Shown in pieces: positions 42,845 through 50,403 of a stretch of DNA of 64,000 nucleotides. The DNA lies in the NCBI RefSeq assembly GCF_008014675.1, contig NZ_VOXD01000013.1, forward strand, positions 62,001 to 126,000. Direction: 5' to 3'. Below the pieces are notes generated by a model that saw only the letters and a program-made list of their open reading frames with translations, was not told the origin of the DNA and did no database searches. Numbering within the stretch: the stretch's first letter is position 1; each line of letters opens with the position of its first letter. A program made the translations under genes and the position numbers. The DNA is from Neolewinella aurantiaca. GTDB lineage: Bacteria > Bacteroidota > Bacteroidia > Chitinophagales > Saprospiraceae.

Positions 42845-42938
42845 GTTAACAAACATTCCGGTTTTCCACCTCTCCCCCCGCCCTTTCCTACAGGCTTCGC
42901 CCAAGGCTCAGCGGAGAGGGAGCCAAAATGTCTGTTAC
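42845..42938. repeat. Degraded family A element (copy 2) between tRNA-Ser and tRNA-Pro
   Basis: Minus-strand CCCTCTCCGCTGAGCCTTGG matches the interior of the elements at 31771 and 59364. The ends (GTTAACAAACATT and AATGTCTGTTAC) are imperfect inverted repeats. Confidence 0.65.
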
Positions 42939-42960
42939 TTAGCGGTCAATGAATTAATCG

Positions 42961-43035
42961 TACGGGTAGTCCGACTCGAACGGACATCTCCTGCGCTCCA
43001 AACGCAACTCTTTCGGCCAATTAAGATACACCCGT
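42961..43035 (-). tRNA. tRNA-Pro(TGG)
   Basis: Acceptor ACGGGTG/TACCCGT (one G-U), D arm TCTT-AATTGGCCGA-AAGA, anticodon stem TTGCG/CGCAG with loop TTTGGAG, T arm GTCCG-TTCGAGT-CGGAC, discriminator A. Confidence 0.88.
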
Positions 43036-43041
43036 AAAAGA

Positions 43042-43079
43042 GAAGGCCCGCCGGTGAACTTGTCACCAACGGGCCTTCC
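43042..43079 (-). terminator. GC-rich hairpin between tRNA-Met-like and tRNA-Pro
   Basis: Minus strand: GGAAGGCCCGTTGGTGACA pairs with the GTTCACCGGCGGGCCTTC arm and is followed by TCTTTT. It may end the transcript of the upstream tRNA-like gene. Confidence 0.6.
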
Positions 43080-43201
43080 AAAACGCATGCTTTACGCACA
43101 CTGGTCAGCTACCGTCAGGACGGGGGAGAAGGGATAAAACAACTCGGTGACCAGAATAGAAACATGATGATTGAATTTTTTAGCTTTGAATTTTTCTTTG
43201 A

Positions 43202-43296
43202 TGCGGGAAGAGGGTTCGACCGCCGAAGGCAGCAGCGCAGCTAACCCACGATCACTGGCTTATGAGACCGGTATGCTACCACTGCACTACCCCGCA
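43202..43296 (-). tRNA. tRNA-Met-like gene (CAT) with a 24-nt T-loop insertion
   Basis: Anticodon loop CTCATAA, D arm GTGC-AGTGGTA-GCAT. Acceptor TGCGGGG/TCCCGCA can pair throughout but then gives an unusual T discriminator; shifting by one gives GCGGGG/CCCGC with discriminator A. After removal of 43220-43243 the T loop reads TTCGAAC, but the T stem and one anticodon pair are poor. It may be a decaying or unusual tRNA; Met versus Ile2 (lysidine) cannot be told. Confidence 0.6.
43220..43243 (-). other. 24-nt insertion in the T loop of the tRNA-Met-like gene
   Basis: Minus strand: begins TAGCTGCGCTGCT and ends CCTTCGGCGG. Same T-loop position as in tRNA-Ser(TGA). A hairpin CTGCC-TTC-GGCGG can form; the tRNA-Ser copy replaces its G-C pair by T-A. 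Confidence 0.7.
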
Positions 43297-43510
43297 TCGT
43301 TGTAAGGTCATGGAGGAAGTGATAAGTTGCAGGCAGCCCAATAATGTAAACGAGAACTCGCCAGTCGAATTCTTTTTTGCTCCGGCATTTAAGGAGATAC
43401 AAGTCTGGTGAAGATGATCCGGCTATTGAAGACAGAGATATGAAAGGGGGGGCAAAAAAGTTCGCCTGTCGAGTTCGGTTATGCCCGACCCGACTCCTCA
43501 AAACCTCACC

Positions 43511-43530
43511 CTGCATCCCGCGTCCGCGCC
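43511..43530 (+). repeat. 20-bp interspersed motif (copy 13)
   Basis: CTGCATCCCGCGTCCGCGCC, immediately next to the thrS terminator. Confidence 0.55.
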
Positions 43531-43574
43531 AAAAAAAAAGCGCCTCCCTACCGAAATAGAGAGGCGCTTAAGTT
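43531..43574 (-). terminator. Terminator of thrS
   Basis: Minus strand: AGCGCCTCTCTATTT pairs with GGTAGGGAGGCGCT, followed by nine T residues. It lies about 85 bp downstream of the stop codon. Confidence 0.88.
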
Positions 43575-43594
43575 TTGAAGAGTCGAATGGCGCA

Positions 43595-43634
43595 GTCGGC
43601 GGACGAGTCAGAGCTAACGCTCGCCTCGGCCGAC
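43595..43634. repeat. Palindrome with AGCTAA centre downstream of thrS
   Basis: GTCGGCGGACGAGTCAG and CGCTCGCCTCGGCCGAC form imperfect arms around AGCTAA. It lies between the thrS stop and terminator. Confidence 0.6.
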
Positions 43635-43658
43635 GACCTGAAGTTTCCCCTGTGGGGC

Positions 43659-45587
43659 CTAGTACGTCAACTGCTCCTTAAAGAAAGCGATAAATTCTTC
43701 GACGGACATCGTGCCCTTATCGCCTTCGCCCTGCACGCGCACGGCAACGCCGCCGGCCTCGACTTCCTTCTCGCCTACGATGAGCATGAAGGGGATGCGG
43801 TTGGTTTCGTTGTCGCGAATCTTGCGGCCGATGGTCTCGTTGCGGTCGTCCACCAAGCCACGGATATCGTGGGCGGCGAGCTGCTGGGAGACCTCGTGGC
43901 AGTAGTCGTTGTACTTTTCGCTGATGGGGAGGATGGCAAACTGATCGGGCGTTAGCCAGAGCGGGAACTTGCCGCCGGTGTGCTCGATGAGGATGGAGGT
44001 GAAGCGCTCCAGCGATCCGAAGGGTGCGCGGTGGATCATCACCGGGCGGTGGGGCTGGTTGTCGGAGCCAATGTACTCCAGCTCGAAACGTTCGGGCAGG
44101 TTGTAGTCTACCTGTACGGTGCCGAGCTGCCAGCTGCGGCCAATAGCGTCGCGAACCATGAAGTCGAGCTTGGGACCGTAGAAAGCGGCTTCGCCGTACT
44201 CGGTTACGGTCTTAATATCGATCTCCTTACAGGCATCGATGATGGCCTGCTCGGCGGTCTCCCAGTTTTCTTCGGAGCCGATGTACTTTTCGGGCTTGTC
44301 CGGGTCGCGTAGCGAGATCTGGGCGGTCACGTCGTCGAAGCCGATGAGGTTAAGGACGTCCTTCACGATGTCTACCACGGCGATGAATTCGTCCTTCACC
44401 TGGTTGGGCATACAGAAGATGTGAGCATCGTCCTGCGTGAAGCCGCGTACGCGGCTCAGGCCGTGCAGCTCACCGGTTTGCTCGTAACGGTAAACGGTGC
44501 CGAACTCGGCGAGGCGCAGCGGGAGCTCTTTGTAAGAGCGCGGGCGGAATTTGTACATCTCGCAGTGGTGCGGGCAGTTCATGGGCTTAAGCATGAACTC
44601 CTCGTCTACCCGTGGGGTCTTTATGGGCTGGAAGCTGTCTTCTCCGTATTTGTCCCAGTGACCGGAGGTCACGTACAGGTCTTTCTTGCCGATGTGCGGC
44701 GTGGTTACCTGCTGGTAGCCGGCGTTTTCCTGCTTTACTTTCAGGAAATTCACGAGGCGTTCGCGGAGCTGGGTGCCTTTTGGCAGCCACATCGGGAGGC
44801 CGGCGCCAACTTTGTCGGAGAACATGAAAAGTTCGAGTTCCTTACCTAGTTTGCGGTGGTCGCGCTTCTTGGCTTCTTCCAGCATTTCGAGGTATTCCTT
44901 CAGCTCTTTGGCCTTGGGGAAGGAGATGCCGGAGATGCGGGTGAGCTGTTTGTTGTTTTCGTCGCCGCGCCAGAAGGCACCGCCGACTTTCATCAGCTTG
45001 ATCGCCTTGATGGCACCCGTGTTGGGGATGTGTGGGCCACGGCAGAGATCGGTGAACTCACCCTGGGTGTAGAAGGTGATGGTGCCGTCTTCGAGGGCGT
45101 CCAGCAGTTCCAGTTTGTACTCGTCGCCTTTTTCGGTGAAATAAGCGATAGCATCGGCCTTGCTTACTTCCTTACGGGTGAATTTGTTTTTCTGGCGGGC
45201 CAGTTCCAGCATCTTAGCTTCGATCTTCGGGAAGTCGTCGGTACTGATCACGGTTCCTTCGGGGGGCTCTACGTCGTAGAAGAACCCCTTTTCACTGGCG
45301 GGGCCGTAGCCGAACTTGATGCCGGGGTAGAGGGCTTCCAACGCTTCGGCCATCAGGTGGGCCGTAGAGTGCCAGAAGGTTTCCTTGCCCTGCTGGTCGT
45401 TCCAGGTATGAAGGGCGAGGGTGGCGTCTTTTGTGAGTGGGAGGTCGCGGTCGGTCAGTTGGCCGTTTACGGTAGCTGATACGACGTTGCGGGCAAGGCC
45501 GCTGGAAATACTTTCGGCAATCTGAAAAGCAGAGGTGCCGGACTCGTACTGACGGACGTTGCCGTCCGGAAAAGTGATGTTGATCAT
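43659..45587 (-). CDS. thrS: Threonyl-tRNA synthetase
   Basis: Charges tRNA-Thr. The 642-aa class II enzyme has an N-terminal TGS domain ([17 protein letters not shown]), an editing domain with [11 protein letters not shown] (HxxxH, near residues 73-80), the catalytic core with [21 protein letters not shown] (zinc Cys) and FRYEQ-like [19 protein letters not shown], and a C-terminal anticodon-binding domain. ATG 45587 matches the family start better than the ATG nine bases earlier. A TAACTTTG box lies upstream. Confidence 0.96.
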   Translation of the reverse strand: MINITFPDGNVRQYESGTSAFQIAESISSGLARNVVSATVNGQLTDRDLPLTKDATLALHTWNDQQGKETFWHSTAHLMAEALEALYPGIKFGYGPASEKGFFYDVEPPEGTVISTDDFPKIEAKMLELARQKNKFTRKEVSKADAIAYFTEKGDEYKLELLDALEDGTITFYTQGEFTDLCRGPHIPNTGAIKAIKLMKVGGAFWRGDENNKQLTRISGISFPKAKELKEYLEMLEEAKKRDHRKLGKELELFMFSDKVGAGLPMWLPKGTQLRERLVNFLKVKQENAGYQQVTTPHIGKKDLYVTSGHWDKYGEDSFQPIKTPRVDEEFMLKPMNCPHHCEMYKFRPRSYKELPLRLAEFGTVYRYEQTGELHGLSRVRGFTQDDAHIFCMPNQVKDEFIAVVDIVKDVLNLIGFDDVTAQISLRDPDKPEKYIGSEENWETAEQAIIDACKEIDIKTVTEYGEAAFYGPKLDFMVRDAIGRSWQLGTVQVDYNLPERFELEYIGSDNQPHRPVMIHRAPFGSLERFTSILIEHTGGKFPLWLTPDQFAILPISEKYNDYCHEVSQQLAAHDIRGLVDDRNETIGRKIRDNETNRIPFMLIVGEKEVEAGGVAVRVQGEGDKGTMSVEEFIAFFKEQLTY

Positions 45588-45633
45588 CAGGGTCATTTAG
45601 TGCCTTCCTACAAACGAAGGCGGGTTCAGGGCG

Positions 45634-45641
45634 CAAAGTTA
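45634..45641 (-). promoter_or_regulatory. Probable -7 box of thrS
   Basis: Minus-strand TAACTTTG, an exact TAnnTTTG match about 47 bp upstream of ATG 45587. Confidence 0.55.
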
Positions 45642-45716
45642 ATTCTTAGTCCGTTAGCCTGTTAGTTCAACGCTTCTTAAGTGAAATGGTCTGGCAGGTA
45701 GCGGCTGTAATTTTCT

Positions 45717-45737
45717 GGCGGGGTCGCAGGTGCAAAG
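45717..45737 (-). repeat. 20-bp interspersed motif (copy 14)
   Basis: GGCGGGGTCGCAGGTGCAAA, about 75 bp upstream of the thrS -7 box. Confidence 0.65.
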
Positions 45738-45792
45738 CGGAGTTTCCTGTGCTGAGTTACTCCGGGAGACTATTTTCTTTATTTCGTGGGGG

Positions 45793-45852
45793 CAAAAAAA
45801 AGCACTCAGCACTCAGCCCCGGGCATTGCCGGGAAACTGAACACTGAGTGCT
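45793..45852 (-). terminator. Terminator of the YceI-gene
   Basis: Minus-strand stem CAGCACTCAGTGTTCAG...CTGAGTGCTGAGTGC with inner CCCGG pairing, followed by eight T residues. Shares outer stem sequence with the terminators at 2251 and 46763. Confidence 0.8.
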
Positions 45853-45929
45853 GGGTAGTCGGTAAGTCCTTGCGTTTAGCTGATAAGGAACCAGGCCGAC
45901 TACAGGCTCGAAACAAATCGGGCGACAGG

Positions 45930-46583
45930 CTATTTGTTGGCAACCAACATGATCTCGAGACCGATGTTGTCGTTGATCATCTTGTCCTGTACGGTACCAA
46001 TTGCTCCGCTGCCGTACTCCATACCCCACTGGGTACGATCGATGGTGAACTTAGGAGTACTTGCTTTCAGCATTCCTCCCTCCATAGAAACGGTGGCAGG
46101 AATGGTGATGCTGCGGCTTTCGCCGTGCAGGGTAAGGTTACCGGTGATGTCGTGTGTGCGGCCGTCTTCGTTAGAAGCTTCCTGTACCTGAGTGATGACG
46201 AAGTTGGCCATCGGGTAAGTCTCTACGTCGAAGAAGTCTGCGCTCTGGAGGTGAGAGATCAGCTTGGTTGCTTTTTCGCCTTCCAGGTCGGTGCTTTCCA
46301 TCTCACGCAGGTCGATCGCAAACTTCCCTCCAACGATTGCATCGTTGGCAACGATCAGCTGACCGTCGGTAACGCGAACCGTGCCGGTGTGTCCGTAAGC
46401 GATCTTTGATCCTTCCCAGTTAATGACGCTGGCCGCAGGGTCAACGTTGTACTGTGTCGAAGAAACCATTTCGGTCTTGGTTGTTTCGTCTTCGGCTTCG
46501 GAGGATTCCACAGCCTGGCCTTCGGGGCCACCGCATGCGGTGAAGAAAGCAGCGAGGGTAAGTAAGAAAAAGAAATTTTTCAT
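45930..46583 (-). CDS. YceI-family lipoprotein
   Basis: A 217-aa lipoprotein: signal peptide with lipobox AAFFTAC (Cys at residue 17), a short Glu-rich linker, then a YceI domain. The domain has YNVDPAASVINWEGSKIAYGHTGTVRVTDGQL, the FAIDLREMESTDLEG stretch, NFVITQVQEA and the late DRTQWGMEYGSGAIG motif. YceI proteins are lipocalin-like barrels that bind isoprenoids or other lipids. The longer frame to 46631 has no signal peptide. Confidence 0.92.
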   Translation of the reverse strand: MKNFFFLLTLAAFFTACGGPEGQAVESSEAEDETTKTEMVSSTQYNVDPAASVINWEGSKIAYGHTGTVRVTDGQLIVANDAIVGGKFAIDLREMESTDLEGEKATKLISHLQSADFFDVETYPMANFVITQVQEASNEDGRTHDITGNLTLHGESRSITIPATVSMEGGMLKASTPKFTIDRTQWGMEYGSGAIGTVQDKMINDNIGLEIMLVANK

Positions 46584-46909
46584 TGCTAAGTTGTTGTTGA
46601 TTCTAGTAGAGGCAAATAGGTTTGAGGCCATTTACAATGGTTGGTTACGACGCTTATAACAGCCAACTAACGGATATGTTAGTTGCTCATGGAAATTAGT
46701 GTATGTACACCAGAGAGGTGTCCGTAAGCAGGATGTCCGGTATTTTCGTTGGCTCTTCCAACAAAAAAGCATTCAGCCTGCAGGCTACCGTGCGTGGTAA
46801 CCTGCAAGTTGAATGCTGTGTGTTGGAGCGAAGATCGAATCCTGATATGTTCAAAACTGATCTCCTTGCCTTTGCGGATTGAGGATGCTCCGCACTTATA
46901 CCGTTGTAA
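46584..46909. other. Intergenic stretch between gnd and the YceI gene (326 bp)
   Basis: Contains the gnd terminator near its left half; otherwise AT-richer DNA, with no ORF of coding character. Confidence 0.55.
46763..46817 (-). terminator. Terminator of gnd
   Basis: Minus strand: AGCATTCAACTTGCAGG pairs with the CTGCAGGCTGAATGCT arm, followed by TTTTTT. It lies about 95 bp downstream of the gnd stop codon. Confidence 0.8.
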
Positions 46910-48325
<1,416 letters not shown>

Positions 48326-48478
48326 TTGCTGGATATATTTTGGTTCGGGAGTTTACTTCCCTTATCTGTAAAGGTATGTATTTGGCGGAGGTTCACTTGC
48401 GGCAATTATTGTGTTGTTTTCCGACGTTTCAGGGGCTTACGCCACGATAAACGTTCGGTATGCTGCCGGTTTGAAGCG

Positions 48479-48497
48479 GCGCTGATGCAGGTGCAGG
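48479..48497 (-). repeat. 20-bp interspersed motif (copy 15)
   Basis: GCGCTGATGCAGGTGCAGG; inverted pair with the copy at 48541. Confidence 0.55.
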
Positions 48498-48540
48498 CAC
48501 GGTTTATTGGAGGGTAATCTCTTTGTCGTTAAACCTTACC

Positions 48541-48560
48541 TTGCACCTGCGGCCCCGCCC
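48541..48560 (+). repeat. 20-bp interspersed motif (copy 16)
   Basis: TTGCACCTGCGGCCCCGCCC; also the left edge of the segment shared with 53256-53340. Confidence 0.72.
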
Positions 48561-48624
48561 AGAGCTGCCTGGCAGAAGAAAGATGTTACTCTTCCAGCGC
48601 TGCTACCTTGCCATCCGCCGGATT
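48561..48624 (-). pseudogene. Remnant of the rpiB 3' end
   Basis: On the minus strand the sequence CGGCGGATGG-CAAGGTAGC ... GAGTAACATCTTTC aligns with the last 11 codons and downstream bases of the intact rpiB (53279-53340). One base is missing, which breaks the frame; corrected it would read RRM-KVAALEE-stop versus RRMGKVAELEK-stop. Upstream it is cut off by a family B repeat. Confidence 0.72.
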
Positions 48625-48715
48625 TTTGTGCCACAACAAAGCGCTGAATCCGGAGTTTAGCCATCGCTAAATGAGGATTTCGGCAACGAAGTCACGGTGC
48701 GAAAAGACAAGGAAT
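48625..48715. repeat. Interspersed structured repeat, family B copy 5
   Basis: Minus strand GACTTCGTTGCCGAAATCCT followed by CATTTAGCGATGGCTAAACTCC aligns with the family core at 10400-10450. It truncates the rpiB remnant. Confidence 0.65.
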
Positions 48716-48812
48716 AACGGCCAGGTAATCATAAACTCAGCCAGTAGTCAAACGTTTGAGATAGGCTTGCTTTAGGCCGCTGAATGGTAAAGAACTGGGT
48801 GAAGCACACCGG

Positions 48813-48896
48813 GCGCAAACCAGATTGTTGCTCCCCCCCCCTGCCTCCCCACTTCGCAACGCTGGGGAGGAGCAACCGGGACAATCGGGTTTGCGC
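48813..48896. repeat. G/C-rich palindrome
   Basis: Arms GCGCAAACCAGATTGT (left) and the near reverse complement at 48881-48896, with inner TTGCTCC/GGAGCAA and CTCCCC/GGGGAG pairs. A second ACAATCTGGT lies at about 48943-48952, so the element may extend further right. Confidence 0.65.
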
Positions 48897-49147
48897 GCAA
48901 ACACACCTGACATAATCATCGTCCCCAAAAAACAATCTGGTCTATACTCAACAACACTTCTCTTTTATTAGAAATGACGACACATGTATAGCTTGCACCA
49001 TGTGTTAATATTCGTTTTTTTTTGATTGTTGTTGTTGTTAATATTGTATTATTGATAACCGCGAGTGAAAAGTTAGTCATTTCCTTTTACTTTCTGTTTT
49101 GAAGGAGGCGGGGATTTTAATCTTATATACTCTCATAAACCTTTTTT

Positions 49148-49450
49148 ATGAAATTAATTCTATTGAGTATGTTGATATCTCTTGGGCTATCAACAACAAA
49201 TACCAATTCGATAGCCACAGATAGCAGCGATGAGAATTTATATCTGGATGGGTATAACTCAACTACTTCAGCTGTTTCCATGGAAGAGACAGACCCTTGC
49301 TTGTCCGGTTGTATTGAAACAACCGTAAGAACCTACTGTGGAATAATTATAAAGTTTCAGGCGTGTCCGTGTCCATGGTTCCCTCCTTTTCAAATCCAAC
49401 GGGCCAGGCTTATTAGGCAAGCATGTGGCGTCGGTGGTGTAGATCCGTAA
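49148..49450 (+). CDS. Small cysteine-rich secreted protein of unknown function
   Basis: A 100-aa product with an N-terminal hydrophobic stretch (LILLSMLISLGLST), then a polar Ser/Asp-rich region and a C-terminal half with six Cys (CLSGC, YCG, ACPC, ACG). The pattern suggests a disulfide-bonded secreted peptide, but no family was recognised. Local AT content is well above that of the window. It has its own strong terminator and lies 95 bp before the GLPGLI gene. Confidence 0.55.
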   Translation: MKLILLSMLISLGLSTTNTNSIATDSSDENLYLDGYNSTTSAVSMEETDPCLSGCIETTVRTYCGIIIKFQACPCPWFPPFQIQRARLIRQACGVGGVDP

Positions 49451-49492
49451 GAAATTAGTTTAAGCAAATAAATGACCTGATAATTTTGTTTA

Positions 49493-49527
49493 CGTGGGGA
49501 AGTAGCGCTTTCGCTACTTCCCCACGC
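49493..49527 (+). terminator. Terminator after the cysteine-rich gene
   Basis: Perfect 15-bp stem CGTGGGGAAGTAGCG with a CTTT loop, followed by CTATTTTATTTC. Confidence 0.87.
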
Positions 49528-49545
49528 TATTTTATTTCAACTATT

Positions 49546-50400
49546 ATGACTAGATGGATTTCCTTAGCTATCACCTGTGTATTCGGAAACGTTTGCTACG
49601 CGCAGTTGACTAAAACAGTGGACTATGCTCTAATTTATGACCTTTCATATATAAGGGATACCTCTGCAAATGAGTACCACAGTGGTTACGAGTGCATTGC
49701 CATGCGGGTAGGTGACGAAGGGCGCTTTCAGGATTTCAATGAATACTTCAACGATTCTATATTAATTTCATTTGGAGAGCGATACCCGGGTTTAAATACC
49801 GCATCGCTTCCAAAGGAACAACTTGACGCAGTACTGGAAGAAATCGATGCGACGATGGCAAAATGGCAAAAACCAAGCACTGATAAATATAGAATAGTAA
49901 AAGATTTCAGCAGTAATCGTTCTAAATTGGTATCAATCTACAGCATGACTCCTCAGCACCTTGAGCAACCATTAGCTCAAGACTGGCAGCTCACCACTAT
50001 TCAAGATACCATTGCTGGAATGCGTTGTTATCAAGCAACAACATGCTACGGTGGCCGGAATTACGTGGCTTGGTACAATCCTGATATTCCGATTTCCGAT
50101 GGGCCTTACGTTTTCGCGGGCTTGCCCGGTTTAATCGTAAAAATAAGCGACGATAAAAATTGGTACAGCTTCACGCTAAAGCGATTGAATTTGAAGCCGC
50201 ATGAGCGATTTTGGAATGAATACCTTATACTTCCCGCCAGTACGCCCGTCAGTCGGGAAATATTTGTTCGAACCATGAAAGAACGAAAAGAGAATCCTAA
50301 AATGATGGGCCTGATTGGAAAGGAGCCGGAAGAAGTTCGTCTCCAAAGGAAAAAAGGATTTAATAAACGCTTCGATCTGCTGCTGGAACAAAATCATTAG
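49546..50400 (+). CDS. GLPGLI family protein
   Basis: A 284-aa secreted protein with a signal peptide (WISLAITCVFGNVCYA) and the family hallmark YVFAGLPGLIVKISDDKNWY at about residues 191-210. IPISDGPYVF just before it is also typical. GLPGLI (TIGR01200) proteins occur only in Bacteroidota and are often encoded directly before a TonB-type outer-membrane protein, as here (3-bp gap). Their function is not known. The ATG at 49546 is used; the longer frame would run through the terminator. Confidence 0.88.
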   Translation: MTRWISLAITCVFGNVCYAQLTKTVDYALIYDLSYIRDTSANEYHSGYECIAMRVGDEGRFQDFNEYFNDSILISFGERYPGLNTASLPKEQLDAVLEEIDATMAKWQKPSTDKYRIVKDFSSNRSKLVSIYSMTPQHLEQPLAQDWQLTTIQDTIAGMRCYQATTCYGGRNYVAWYNPDIPISDGPYVFAGLPGLIVKISDDKNWYSFTLKRLNLKPHERFWNEYLILPASTPVSREIFVRTMKERKENPKMMGLIGKEPEEVRLQRKKGFNKRFDLLLEQNH

Positions 50401-50403
50401 TAA

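Larger units (their letters stand above)
45588..45929. other. Intergenic stretch between YceI and thrS genes (342 bp)
   Basis: Holds the thrS promoter box, a copy of the interspersed motif, and the YceI-gene terminator. No small ORF was supported. Confidence 0.6.
48326..49147. other. Long non-coding stretch between gnd and the islet (822 bp)
   Basis: Holds two copies of the interspersed motif, an rpiB remnant, a family B repeat and a G/C-rich palindrome. From about 48940 the composition becomes AT-rich. Confidence 0.7.

Noticed and set aside
43301-43510. Further tRNA genes between tRNA-Met-like and thrS
   Set aside because: GTCGAGTTCGG at 43468 looks like a T-arm fragment, but no acceptor or anticodon stem could be built around it.
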